Shown here: piece after piece, positions 18,267-28,500 of the stretch
Numbering within the stretch: position 1 is the first letter of the stretch
Layout: every line of letters begins with the position of its first letter
NCBI RefSeq assembly: GCF_012932215.1
Contig: NZ_CP048788.1
Coordinates: 1,550,001-1,614,000, forward strand
DNA from: Roseobacter ponti
GTDB lineage: Bacteria > Pseudomonadota > Alphaproteobacteria > Rhodobacterales > Rhodobacteraceae
DNA length: 64,000 nt
Direction of reading: 5' to 3'
Notes under the pieces: generated by a model
Database searches by the model: none
What the model was told of the DNA's origin: nothing
Seen by the model: the letters and a program-made list of their open reading frames with translations, nothing else
Translations under genes and position numbers: made by a program

Positions 18267-19601
18267 ATGACATCAGGAGACCGGCTGAGAGGCCAGGCAG
18301 CGCAGTTTTTCTCAGTGGCCGTTTTTGTTGCCGCCTGTGTCGGCGTACCCCTGCCGGCAGCGGCGCAGGAGGCCTTTACGCTCGAAGGGCACGGCGGTCC
18401 GGTCAAGGGCATCAGCGTGGCCCCCGACGGGGTGATCCTGACAGCAAGCTTTGACAATTCGGTGGGGTTCTGGCGCGACGGTGCGCCGCGCTGGCTCGAA
18501 GGGCATGAGGCGGCGGTAAACGCGGTGGTCCCGGTTGCCGGTGGCCGGATCGTCTCGGGCGGAGATGATTTTGCGGTCCGTCTGTGGGACCCCGCCACAG
18601 GCACATCAGAAGAACTGGGCCGGCACAGCGCCAAGGTGATCCGGCTTGCGACAGCGCCGGACGGGCAACGCGTGGCATCGGCCAGCTGGGACCGAACCGC
18701 GCGCATCTGGTCGCTCGACGGTGCCGGTGCGCTGGAATTCACCGGCCACGAAAATACAGTGAGCGATGTGGCATTCTCGCCCGATGGCAAACGACTTTAC
18801 ACCGCATCCGCGGATGGCACCATCCGGCTCTGGAATGCTGAGACCGGCACATTTCTGCGCCGGCTGGTCCAGCACGGGTTTGGCATCAATGCGCTGCTGA
18901 TCGCACCGGATGAAAGCTGGCTGGCTTACGGCGCTGTTGATGGCGGAACCCGGGTGGTGTCGCTGCCTGACGGGGCAGAAACAGGCGACTTCACCGCCGG
19001 GCGCCGGCCGATCCTCGCGATGGCATACCAGGAAGAGATCGGGCGTATCGCAGTTGGCGACGCGCAGGGCTATATTATGATGATCGACACCGCGACCTGG
19101 CGGATTGCCGAGGATTTCCGGGCCACCGCTTCCGGTCCGGTCTGGGCGCTGGCCTTCTCGCCTGATGGCGGGAACATCCACGCGGGCGGGATCGCAGACG
19201 CCATGCACAGCTGGCCGGTGAACGGTCTTGAGAATGCAGAAAAGATGACCGGGACGGAGCGGTCTTTCCTGAAAGCGCCCGAAGAGATGTCCAACGGCGA
19301 GCGCCAGTTTCAGCGCAAATGCTCCATCTGTCACACTTTAGGCACGGACGGTAAACGCCGGGCCGGCCCGACGCTCTACGGGCTCTTCGGGCGGCCTGCG
19401 GGCACGGTCGACGGGTACTTGTATTCAGATACGCTGAACGGATCGGATCTGGTCTGGGATGCTGAGACTGTCGACCGGCTCTTTGATCTGGGGCCGGATC
19501 ACTACATTCCAGGCTCGAAAATGCCGATGCAGCGGATCACCGGGGCCAGCGACCGGGCAGATCTGATCGCGTTTCTTCAGGAGGCCACGGCGCCGGACTG
19601 A
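18267..19601 (+). CDS. Exported WD40 repeat protein with C-terminal cytochrome c domain
   Basis: 444 residues from ATG 18267; a GTG at 18234 adds an Arg-rich stretch and is possible. The signal peptide ends near PLPAAAQE. Some seven WD40-type blades follow, with repeated units such as VAFSPDGKRLYTASADGTIRLW. The C-terminal 110 residues are a monohaem cytochrome c with CSICH and a later Met ligand in PGSKMPMQ. This suggests a periplasmic propeller tethered to an electron carrier. Its partner is unknown. It is divergent from the doe operon. Confidence 0.87.
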   Translation: MTSGDRLRGQAAQFFSVAVFVAACVGVPLPAAAQEAFTLEGHGGPVKGISVAPDGVILTASFDNSVGFWRDGAPRWLEGHEAAVNAVVPVAGGRIVSGGDDFAVRLWDPATGTSEELGRHSAKVIRLATAPDGQRVASASWDRTARIWSLDGAGALEFTGHENTVSDVAFSPDGKRLYTASADGTIRLWNAETGTFLRRLVQHGFGINALLIAPDESWLAYGAVDGGTRVVSLPDGAETGDFTAGRRPILAMAYQEEIGRIAVGDAQGYIMMIDTATWRIAEDFRATASGPVWALAFSPDGGNIHAGGIADAMHSWPVNGLENAEKMTGTERSFLKAPEEMSNGERQFQRKCSICHTLGTDGKRRAGPTLYGLFGRPAGTVDGYLYSDTLNGSDLVWDAETVDRLFDLGPDHYIPGSKMPMQRITGASDRADLIAFLQEATAPD

Positions 19602-19761
19602 CTGCGGATCCGCAGGCGAAACACAGGTGAAGAACGCGCGACGACTACCTGAGATAGAAAGAAAATCATCATTCCGGCGTTCCTGGTGAGCCATACATTT
19701 AGTACAGAAGCACAACCCAGACTGCAGTAAGGTTTTGAGAGTTCCCGATTCGGTGGTATCC

Positions 19762-19774
19762 TGACCCTGGGTCA
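19762..19774. promoter_or_regulatory. Palindrome upstream of the tyrosinase gene
   Basis: TGACCC-T-GGGTCA is a perfect 6-bp dyad around one base, 34 bp before the tyrosinase start. It could be an operator for the six-gene block that follows. No regulator gene is adjacent. Confidence 0.3.
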
Positions 19775-19807
19775 ACAGATGGTTGATCCTGAAGTAGGGG
19801 GCCGCTC

Positions 19808-21241
19808 ATGACACATCGGGTGCGCAAAAGCGTCTGGGGCTTGCCGGACGGCGACGAGACTCTGATGTGGTATGAACGTGCTGTCGAAGCGCTCTGGCAG
19901 CTTCCCGTCGACAACCCGCGGGCCTGGTTCTTCATGGGGGCCGTGCACGGGGTGCCGCCATCATTTCCGAACATTCCGGCCCGGGCGCAGTTCTGGGACC
20001 AGTGCCAGCACCAGAGCTGGTTCTTTCTGCCCTGGCACCGGGGATACATCACCGCTTTCGAGGCAGTGGTCGCTGAGGAGGTTGCCAGCCTCGGGGGCCC
20101 GGAGGACTGGGCGCTTCCTTACTGGAATTATTCGCAGGACCTCGCCGATAATCCGGATGCGCGCCGTCTGCCATCCCCGTTCCGGGACCAGCTCAAGCCG
20201 GACGGTACGCGGAACTATCTCTTTTCACGTCGCCGGCTGGTGACGAACGGCGATTTCGGGCTGACCGATCAGATCGTCAGCCTCGCCGCTATGGGTTTTT
20301 CTGATTTTACCAACAGCACGCCGGGTGTGCCGTCCGGCTTTGGCGGGCCGGTCACCGGGTTCAACCCGGGTGGCGGCGACAGCGGCGCGCTGGAACAGCT
20401 GCCGCACAATGTGATCCACGTTGAGATCGGCGGGTTCATGCGGGATCCGCGCACAGCGGCATTCGATCCGGTCTTCTGGCTGCACCACTGCAATATAGAC
20501 AGGCTCTGGGAGACATGGCGCCAGGATCCGCTGCATGCAGATCCGGCCAGCCCGCTCTGGCTCACCGGACAGCCCTTTGACATGCATGATGGTCAGGGGC
20601 AGCCTTTCAGCTACACGGCACAGGACATGCTGGATACCACGCAGATTCTGCACGGGTATCTTTATGATACGATCCCCTCACCGGTCTCCCCCGGCGACAC
20701 CACTCCCGATGATACGGAGGCGCTTGCGATGAGCAGTTCCGGTGATCCTGAAATTGCCGGGGCCAGCGAAGCGCCTGTGCGTCTGGGCCCGACCGTCACA
20801 CGCACGCGGGTGCCGATGAACACTGATGTAGCGCTGGCTGGCCCGGACGAGGCCCCCGGCAGTTCGCGCCGGGTCTATCTGGAACTCCAGGGCATTCGCG
20901 GCACCGGGGTCGCCGGGAACTATGCGGTTCTGATTGATCTGCCTGGCGACGATATGGTGCCGGTCCGCGCGGGTGTGCTGAGCACCTTCGGGCATGCCCG
21001 CGCGAGCCGCGCCGACGCGCCGCACGGCGGCAGCGGTCTCAACCAGATTTTCGACATCACCGCGCATGCTTTCAGCCTTGGACTGACCCGCGGCGATACC
21101 GGGGCGCTTGAGGTTCTGATTGAACCCATGGGAGCGGCGGACCAGGCGTGGGGCGTGCCGCCGGGTCTTGAAGGCGTTGTGGCTGAAACGGATGAGCCCG
21201 CCGATGTCACCATCGGGCGCATCAACGTGATTTTCGAATGA
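19808..21241 (+). CDS. Tyrosinase-family copper protein
   Basis: 477 residues with no signal peptide. The type 3 copper site is complete: CuA His H47, H68 (QHQSWFFLPWHRGY) and H77; CuB His H200 and H204 (PHNVIHVEIGG) and the HH pair in FDPVFWLHHCNIDRLW. Such sites hydroxylate phenols and/or oxidise catechols. Residues about 300-477 form a separate beta-rich C-terminal domain. In several phenol oxidases a C-terminal domain shields the active site until it is cut off, and protease genes lie downstream here, but activation by them is speculation. It overlaps the next gene in ATGA, so the two are co-translated. Confidence 0.88.
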   Translation: MTHRVRKSVWGLPDGDETLMWYERAVEALWQLPVDNPRAWFFMGAVHGVPPSFPNIPARAQFWDQCQHQSWFFLPWHRGYITAFEAVVAEEVASLGGPEDWALPYWNYSQDLADNPDARRLPSPFRDQLKPDGTRNYLFSRRRLVTNGDFGLTDQIVSLAAMGFSDFTNSTPGVPSGFGGPVTGFNPGGGDSGALEQLPHNVIHVEIGGFMRDPRTAAFDPVFWLHHCNIDRLWETWRQDPLHADPASPLWLTGQPFDMHDGQGQPFSYTAQDMLDTTQILHGYLYDTIPSPVSPGDTTPDDTEALAMSSSGDPEIAGASEAPVRLGPTVTRTRVPMNTDVALAGPDEAPGSSRRVYLELQGIRGTGVAGNYAVLIDLPGDDMVPVRAGVLSTFGHARASRADAPHGGSGLNQIFDITAHAFSLGLTRGDTGALEVLIEPMGAADQAWGVPPGLEGVVAETDEPADVTIGRINVIFE

Positions 21242-22035
21242 GTGCAACGGCAACGACAGTCAGCAGCGGGCGGGCACCTGTGCTGAACCCGGCTTTCGCC
21301 GGCCGTCTTGCCGCACCCGGGCCGCGTTTCACTCTGCTGCCGGCGCTGGCGGCATGGGGCCTGCTCCTTTTGCTGCCGGCGGCGAATTTTGATCTGCAGA
21401 TCTGCGCCACACCGCCCGCCACACCCACGGCCGCCTTCGGGCAGGCCTGGGCGGTCAGCCTCGCCGGGCTGCACCCCCCGGCGGCTCTGGCGGAGTGGGC
21501 TTTGATGGTGCTTGCCATGATGCTTCCGCTCATGGTCGCGGAAACCGGCCAGATCGCGGCGCGGGTTTATCGCCGCAGCCGTACCGGCGTTGTACTGACA
21601 TATCTGTCCGGGTATCTCGGCGCATGGCTGCTTGCCGGTCCGCTGGTGATCCTTCTGACGCTCGCGGCCCGTGCAGGATTACAAAGCGTCGCAGGCCCCG
21701 CGGTATCCCCGCTGCCGGCCCTTGGCGCAGGAGCGCTCTGGATGATCAGCCCTTTGCGGCTGCGGCTTCTTGCGCGCGGCCACTACCGGCCTGTCATCGC
21801 CGCCGGAGGTCATCGCGCGCTGAAAGATGCAGCCCGCGCGGGCGCAGGCAAGGCCGGGTTCTGCCTGCTGACCTGCCTGCCGCTGATGGTCGCGATGCAG
21901 GCTGCCGGCGGCGGGCCTGCGGGTATGGCGCTTCTGACGGTGCTGCTGATCGCCGAGCGCCGGACCGCGCGACCCGCGCCGCAGGGTTCGGCCATGGTGC
22001 TGATATTTTTCGGTTTTTACGCAGTTTTGGTGTGA
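21238..22035 (+). CDS. DUF2182 inner-membrane protein
   Basis: 265 residues, mostly hydrophobic, with about six membrane spans. It has the family landmarks WALMVLAMMLPLM and a late TCLPLM segment with Cys and Met in a helix. DUF2182 proteins are predicted metal-binding integral membrane proteins and have no firm function. The Met/Cys-rich helices and the translational coupling to a copper enzyme suggest a role in copper supply to the tyrosinase; this is inference. The next gene starts 37 bp downstream. Confidence 0.8.
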   Translation: MSATATTVSSGRAPVLNPAFAGRLAAPGPRFTLLPALAAWGLLLLLPAANFDLQICATPPATPTAAFGQAWAVSLAGLHPPAALAEWALMVLAMMLPLMVAETGQIAARVYRRSRTGVVLTYLSGYLGAWLLAGPLVILLTLAARAGLQSVAGPAVSPLPALGAGALWMISPLRLRLLARGHYRPVIAAGGHRALKDAARAGAGKAGFCLLTCLPLMVAMQAAGGGPAGMALLTVLLIAERRTARPAPQGSAMVLIFFGFYAVLV

Positions 22036-22072
22036 AGGGCGGGACCGGCCCGTTTTATGAAGGAATAGTTTT

Positions 22073-23686
22073 ATGGCACAGGAAGAATATGACGCCCTCG
22101 CGAAGGGCCCTCTGGCAGAAGACCGTGACCCGCTGTCGGTTGAGCTTGTGACGGCAGAGCCGGTTCCGGACGCCGTGATCAGCGACCGGGTCCGGGCCGC
22201 TCTGCCCGGAGCTGATTTCTCCGTGGAGGCGGCCTTTGATGAAACGGCGGACCGCTACCACTTCGTTGATTTCCCGGACATTGACCCGCAGGGTCAGGAG
22301 CGCGCGGTTTTTGAGTTTGGCCGGGCGCTGCGGCATGCCACCGATGTGGCCGAAGCCAACCCGGTCATGCCAGACAGTCTCTATGGTGCGCATCATGTGG
22401 CGGGTCTGAACGAGGCGCTGTTCAGTCTGTGTGAAACGCCGCGTGATAATTCTCTGCCGTTTGGCTGGCATCATCCCCGGATCGACAGCATCGGCGCATG
22501 GCGGCATACGCGCGGCGAGGGTGTGACGGTGGCGGTGATCGACACCGGCTACAGCGATCATGCCGAACTGCGCGGCGTGCGCACGCAGCAGGGCGAGATC
22601 AATCTGGTTGAGGGCGGCAGCAACGCCGCGGATCGCTTCTCCACAGGTCTGCTGCGCAATCCCGGTCACGGTACGCTGGTGATGTCGGTCGTGGCTTCGC
22701 GCGGCACGGCTGATCCGTCGGGTGGGACTTCCGGGCCGGGGGCGGTGACCGGCACCGCGCCGGCGGCAAAGATCATGCCTGTCCGGGCAATCCGCTCGGT
22801 CGTCGACCTCAACCAGCGGCGCATCGGCAAGGCGATTGATCATGCGGTTGCCAACGGGGCGGATGTGATCGCAATGGCGCTCGGCGGGCCGACGCGCGTG
22901 GCGAGCACTGAGGCGGCCCTGCGCCGTGCCGCCCAGGCGGGTGTGGTGATCGTCTGTGCCGCCGGCAACTGCTGGCCAAACGTGGTGTTCCCGGCAGCCT
23001 ATGCGGCGATGGGCATCTGCACCGCTGTTGCCGCTCTGCAGCCTGATCTGCGCCCCTGGAAAAAGAGCGGTCGCGGATCGCAGGTGACGTTTTCGGCTTT
23101 CGGCGAGCAGGTCTGGGGAGCGGCAAAAAACGCCCCTGACGACCCGGTCACCGGCGTCCGGGCGAGCCAGGGCACGACTCTCGCGACGTCAATGACCGCC
23201 GGTGTTGCAGCACTCTGGGTTGCGCGCCACGGCGGCCGCGCCGCGCTGAAGCAGAAAGCGGATGCGCGCGGATCAACTGTGCAGGCGATGTGGGTGCGCT
23301 GTGCTGTTGCGGGCATGACACCGCCTGCAGAATGGGGTGGCGCGCGGGATCTTGGCGCAGGGTTGCTGAACGCGCGTGCGGCGCTTGATGCCGCGTTGCC
23401 TGCGGCCAGCGAAGCACCGGAAGCCCCGGACCTCGAGGCGGTTTCCACCCTGAACGTTCTGCAGATGCATCTGGCCGGAACAAGCGAAGCGGCGGTGCCC
23501 GGGCATGTCACCCCTGAGATGGCTGATTATGCGCCTGAGATGATCTGGCTCAGCTACCGCGCCGGTGCGCGTGCCCGCATGCTGGAAAGCGACGCCGAGA
23601 CCCCGATGCAGCCCGATGACCCGAGCGAAGGGCTCGCGGCACTTCTGGCGCAGGACCCGGCTCTCAGATCGGCGCTCGGTCAGTAG
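22073..23686 (+). CDS. Subtilisin-fold (S8) protein with Thr at the catalytic Ser position
   Basis: 537 residues, no signal peptide, AGGA 8 bases before the start. Residues 1-130 are an acidic N-terminal region of unknown fold. Residues 145-395 are the S8 fold with Asp D157 (VAVIDTGY), His H199 (GHGTLV) and oxyanion Asn N299 (CAAGN). At the nucleophile block, where subtilases read GTS-x-A-x-P-x-x-A-G, this protein has G367-T-T-L-A-T-S-M-T-A-G377. Ser becomes Thr369, and the usual Pro is also lost. It may be a Thr protease, a very slow enzyme or a binding pseudoprotease. The C-terminal 130 residues are a helical tail. It is followed after 14 bp by a second protease gene. Confidence 0.87.
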   Translation: MAQEEYDALAKGPLAEDRDPLSVELVTAEPVPDAVISDRVRAALPGADFSVEAAFDETADRYHFVDFPDIDPQGQERAVFEFGRALRHATDVAEANPVMPDSLYGAHHVAGLNEALFSLCETPRDNSLPFGWHHPRIDSIGAWRHTRGEGVTVAVIDTGYSDHAELRGVRTQQGEINLVEGGSNAADRFSTGLLRNPGHGTLVMSVVASRGTADPSGGTSGPGAVTGTAPAAKIMPVRAIRSVVDLNQRRIGKAIDHAVANGADVIAMALGGPTRVASTEAALRRAAQAGVVIVCAAGNCWPNVVFPAAYAAMGICTAVAALQPDLRPWKKSGRGSQVTFSAFGEQVWGAAKNAPDDPVTGVRASQGTTLATSMTAGVAALWVARHGGRAALKQKADARGSTVQAMWVRCAVAGMTPPAEWGGARDLGAGLLNARAALDAALPAASEAPEAPDLEAVSTLNVLQMHLAGTSEAAVPGHVTPEMADYAPEMIWLSYRAGARARMLESDAETPMQPDDPSEGLAALLAQDPALRSALGQ

Positions 23687-23700
23687 CGCGGGGGCTGGTA

Positions 23701-25545
23701 ATGACCATCACGACCGAGAAACTGCGCCAGGTGCTCAAGGATCATGGTCCGCTCGTCGATCAGGCGCTCGAACAGTTTTTCCCCGATCCCGAGGCCCCGA
23801 TGAACCTTGCAGCCCTTGGCGCGCTCACCGATGACGGGCAGGATGTTGCGGATGTCCTGGCCGAAGTTCTGACGCAGGGAGAACTGTCAAAAAGCCTTGA
23901 GGCCTTTCTCAATGCGCGTGGCATCGACGTGATGCCGCGTGAGCCCGGCGAAACCTGGGTTGAAAAAAACACGGCCTTTCCCGGGTCTGCCATTGCCGAA
24001 CCCGACCCGAACGATTTTCCGCTGGAAAGGCTTGGCCGCTTTGCTCTGCGCGCATCGGCTTTTCGCTGTCGGGTGGAAGTTGACGGAGAGGAAGCAGGAT
24101 CAGGCGCCTTTATCTCCAAAACGCTGGTACTGACGGCCGCCCATGTGGTCGAAAAAGCCATTGCTGCGCACCAGGGTGCTGAAAACGGTACAGGCGCCGG
24201 CCCGGTGCCCGCCATTATGATCCGCGCCTCTGACGGGCAACGATATTCTGCGCGTCCGGTCTGGTCGTCTCCGGTCCATGACGATGAACGCAGCGGCTTG
24301 CTGCCACCTGCGCATGCCACTGACACGCATAAAGACGTGGCCCTGTTGCGGGTGAACCTGCCTCTGGGGCTGAGCTACGGCTATTGCGATCTGCCCGGAG
24401 AGGCCATCGACTGGACCGGCGCGCGGCTGATGACGCTTGTGCATTATCCGGAAGGCAACAGACGCGGGCTGACCCGCGGGCGGGTGCATCGTGACAGCCC
24501 GCAGGACATCCGCCTGCGCCATGACGTTGACACGATGGGCGGCTCGTCCGGCGGGCTGGCTTTTGACCGCAATCTGCAGTTCATCGGGGTGCATCAGGGG
24601 CGGTGGGATGCCTTCCGGCGGCTTGTGCCGCACGGGCAGTTCGGCGATCACCCGGATTTTGTAAGCGCGATCAGCCGCGATCAGCCGCGCCGCTATCTGT
24701 GGTCGCTGAACGATGATATCGACAGCCCGCTGATCATCGGACGCCGGACCTTTTTCACCGGGCTGTCGCATATGCTTGAGGAACCGGGGTCGAACCTGCG
24801 CGGCATCTGGGTGCGGCGGGTGAATACCTCAAGCATGACGGGGCTGAGTTTCAGCTTCGGAATGCTTGAAGCCTTTCTGCAGAACCGAACGCACCCCGGG
24901 GATCCGGTGACGCGCAACCTGTGCCGGCGTATTCCTACCGGTCTTGAGGACACGGACCTTACCGGCACGCTGGCGGATGCGTTTCCGGGCATGGCTGCGG
25001 TGGCAGCCCACGCCGGTGTCGGCCCCGACGAGACCAGCGACGCGGCTGCGGAACGTGAACGCGCTGTCAGGGTGGCGCAGGCACTGCAGCAGGCTGCCGC
25101 CGCACAGGACGCGACATTCTGGATTTTCTTTGAACCGCCCCCCGATAACAAACTTTCAGCCGCTGCGCTGACCCAGTTCGAGCATCTGGCCGAGTGGATC
25201 GTAACCCACAGGAACCTGCGACTGATCCTTGCGGGCTTTGAGCAGTATGCGCTGGCCCCGCTGCAGTTTCAGAACACCGGCGAGGCGGACACTGCGCGAC
25301 GTCCCGGTCTGCTCGTGGATCAGCTGAACAATTTCGACGACGAGGATGTCAGAGTGACGCTGCGCGCGATGCTCGAAGACCTTAACGGGGATGAAAACAT
25401 CAGTACCGACCTGCTGGACCGTTTTGTTCGGCAGGTGACGAAGGATCTCGACAAAGAAGAGAACAGTGACAGGTACCGGTTCGGCGCCCTGCCGGAGGCT
25501 GTAAAGCGTACGCGTGAGATCATACGGGGTTGGGTGGGTCTGTGA
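23701..25545 (+). CDS. Trypsin-like protease with degenerate NTPase-like C-terminal module
   Basis: 614 residues, cytoplasmic. Residues 1-80 are a small helical domain, possibly an effector-associated domain. Residues 115-330 are a trypsin-fold protease with an intact triad: H148 (LTAAHVV), D212 (KDVALLRV) and S283 (MGGSSGG). Residues 345-560 look like a STAND-type P-loop domain that has lost its nucleotide site: VNTSSMTGLSFSFG lies where Walker A would be, without GKS/T, and FWIFFEPPPDN lies where Walker B would be, followed by RLILAGFEQ. Such inactive STAND (iSTAND) modules occur in predicted NTP-dependent conflict systems. The stop overlaps the next start by one base (TGATG), a sign of coupled translation. 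Confidence 0.85.
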   Translation: MTITTEKLRQVLKDHGPLVDQALEQFFPDPEAPMNLAALGALTDDGQDVADVLAEVLTQGELSKSLEAFLNARGIDVMPREPGETWVEKNTAFPGSAIAEPDPNDFPLERLGRFALRASAFRCRVEVDGEEAGSGAFISKTLVLTAAHVVEKAIAAHQGAENGTGAGPVPAIMIRASDGQRYSARPVWSSPVHDDERSGLLPPAHATDTHKDVALLRVNLPLGLSYGYCDLPGEAIDWTGARLMTLVHYPEGNRRGLTRGRVHRDSPQDIRLRHDVDTMGGSSGGLAFDRNLQFIGVHQGRWDAFRRLVPHGQFGDHPDFVSAISRDQPRRYLWSLNDDIDSPLIIGRRTFFTGLSHMLEEPGSNLRGIWVRRVNTSSMTGLSFSFGMLEAFLQNRTHPGDPVTRNLCRRIPTGLEDTDLTGTLADAFPGMAAVAAHAGVGPDETSDAAAERERAVRVAQALQQAAAAQDATFWIFFEPPPDNKLSAAALTQFEHLAEWIVTHRNLRLILAGFEQYALAPLQFQNTGEADTARRPGLLVDQLNNFDDEDVRVTLRAMLEDLNGDENISTDLLDRFVRQVTKDLDKEENSDRYRFGALPEAVKRTREIIRGWVGL

Positions 25546-28500
25546 TGAAATCTGAACCCGAAGAATATCACAGGCTGCGCGACGCGCTCTTTCTGCAGGC
25601 AGCCCTGGTTGAGGAGTTTAACCCCCGTGACATGCTGAGCCGGGTCATCCCGGCAGAGCGCAGCAGGGATATCCTGTTACGCGGCAAGCTGATGTCGGCC
25701 CTGCGTGAAGCGTCAACGGGCGACGGGAGCTCCTGGCAGATGCGCCCGGTGCAGCGCCGCAAGATCCTGAGCCGGCCTGAGAGCGCGGCGGTAGAGACCG
25801 ACAGTGACATCGGTGCCGCACTCAGGGGGAATGGCGCATTTTCCGCCGAGGCGCTCGTGCAGGTCTCGCAAACCGGCGCTACTCCTGAAGACCTCGCGCA
25901 TGTGGTTTCAACGCTGGAGCAGGCCGGTCCTGCGGCCCCCGGGCACGGGCGTCTGCTGGAACTCAGCAGCCGTCTGGACCATCTGCGCCGGGAACATGCC
26001 ACGGATATGCTTCTCGGCAGCAGTTTCGTCGGGCGCGAAGAAGAGATCGCACGCCTGCTGCGCGCCCTTGATCATCCGCAACGCACCGCCCCGCTGAAAA
26101 CGCTGCATATCCAGGGGCTGCCCGGCGTCGGCAAGACTTTCCTGCTCGAACATCTCGGCCGGCTTTGCCGCGACAGACCGCGCATCGTGATGATCCGGCT
26201 CGACTTTGACCGCTCGTCGCTGCGCGAGGGGGCGGTTGATGCTGTTTTTGAGGAAATTTCGCGACAGATCGGCACGGTGATGCCCTCAGTGGCGGGGCTG
26301 CTGCACGACCTGCGCATGGAACGTGCGGAACGGCGGACCAAGATTGCCTCGGAGACGGGGGCGCGTGTGCCGTCTGATCTGCTGCACCGGATGATCAGCA
26401 TTCTGGCCGATCACGACCGTCAGGTGCTGTTTCTGCTCGACACGCTGGAGGTGCTGCACGGGTACGGCGCGACCTTCGTGCATCAGCTTTTCCGCGATAT
26501 TGACCGTTTTGCCGATAAAGAGCGGATCGATATCAGCCTGATTTCTGCCGGGCGCGGCCCGGTCTTTGCGCGTGACGACGCGCGCCTGCAGGATTTCATT
26601 GCGCTTGAGGAACTCGACGACAGGGTGACCGCCGCGATCCTGGAAAAACGCGATGTGCCCGCGCATCTGCGCGACCGGATTGTATCTTTGTCGGGCGGCA
26701 ACCCGCTGCGGCTCATTCTTGTGGCACGGGCCGTTCAGGAAAGCGAGAGCGGTGTAGCACTTGGCGATGAACAGATCCGTTTTGCCGGCACCGGGTATCT
26801 TTATCGCGCAATCCTTTCGCGGGTGCCGGTGGACGTGCGTGAGATTGCCGCCGAGGGCCTGATCCTGCCGGTGCTGACGCCGGAGGTTCTGACGCAGGTG
26901 GTTGCCCCGGCGCTTGATCTGAGCATCGATGAGGTGCGTGCGCATGACCTTTTCGACACGCTTGAGATGCAGCGCTGGCTGGTGACACGGGTGGCGGGTG
27001 GCGGGCTCGCTCACATTCCCGAAGTACGCCGTGAGATCCTCGAACTGACCTATGCCGAAAGCCCTCAGAGCGCCGCGCGGATCAACAAAGCCGCTGCCGG
27101 ATATTACGAGGCGGATCACCCTGACCGGGCGCTCTATCACCGGTTGCAGCTGGTGCGCGCGGGCCATGACATGCCGAATATTGAGCCGGAGCATGCGCGC
27201 GGGATCACCGCCCCGATGCTGGAAGATCTGACGGATGAGGCGCGCGATGCGGTTCTGCGCGCGCGCGGACAACGTTCGCGCAGCGGGGCGGCGGCGCAGT
27301 CGGGCACACAGCCTCCGCCGCCACCCGCGCCACAAACAGCACACCGCGTGCCGCAGTCTGCCATCGCAGGGCTCACCGATGTCTGGCTGCGGCCCGATCC
27401 GGAGACAGGTGACGGCAGGATCACCGTCGTTGCATCCGGCGATCCGGACGACAAGCCTGAGGAGGGCAGCATCACAGATCTGCGCAACATGCTGGAGCTG
27501 CGTGAACATCAGGAAGCCACTTTCATCCTCAAGAACGCATTTGAGCGGCCCTTCCGGCTCGACAGCCCCCCGGGGCTGCTGGCGCTCGTGCACCAGTGGC
27601 AGACCGGCCACTGGTCGCTGGCACGTGTGCTCTTCGATAAACTGCCCGAAGGCACAGTGCTCGGAGCGATAAGAGAAGACATCAGCCTCACGGGGCTTGC
27701 CCTGCTGGAAATCTGGGCAGAGTTCCGTTTCGACACGCTGAGCGCGCGCCTCGTCGAAGACGACGAGCTGCGCAGGCAGGTTGTCGTTGCGCTGAGACTG
27801 ACGCAGCGCAGCGGGCTGCGTGACGGGGCGCTTGCCATGGCCTGGCTGACACTGCCCGGGCCGGATAGAAACGCTGAGTTCAGTTCCGCGGATATGATGG
27901 CGCGCTATCTGCCTGCCGGCCGCCTGTTGTCCTGGCACGATATGACCGAGCGCTGCGGGGCGGTGCGCGCCGAGATGGGCGTGACCTTTGCATCCGCCGA
28001 CACTGACCCTCTGTCGCTGGACATCGCCGACTACGCGCGGCTCACAGCACCTCTTAACCCCTATGCGCAACCGGTGCGCGCGCTGCTTGAAGACCTTACG
28101 CGCGAGGCAGGCAGCCGGATTGGCGGGCAGGTGACGGCTTTTGCGCCAGCGGTCAGCGAAATCGCGGATGTCTTTGCGCCTGGCGTCGAGGGGGCCGGGG
28201 CCGCGCAGGAGCGGACCAGTGCACGCGCGGGTGAAACGGCCCAGCTGATGAATGTGCTTGGTCTGACCGCAGAGTTCGCCACCGGCTATACGTTTTACAG
28301 CCCGCTGGCGGATCTGCCAACGGTTGCCCGCGCGGCAGAGCGCTGGCAGCTCGCCACCCTTGGCATCTGGACATACGGGCGCCGCCGCCCCGACGGCTGG
28401 GATGAAACCGGCCAGGACCCGCTGATACTCGAGCGTGTGGCGGCGCTGCAGGCTGCGGATGATCCGGCGGCTGAGGCGCTGCGCATGCTGCAGATCTGGA

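Noticed and set aside
22073-23686. QhpE-like maturation protease for the LodA cluster
   Set aside because: It is 16 kb away, in another operon, and lacks the catalytic Ser.
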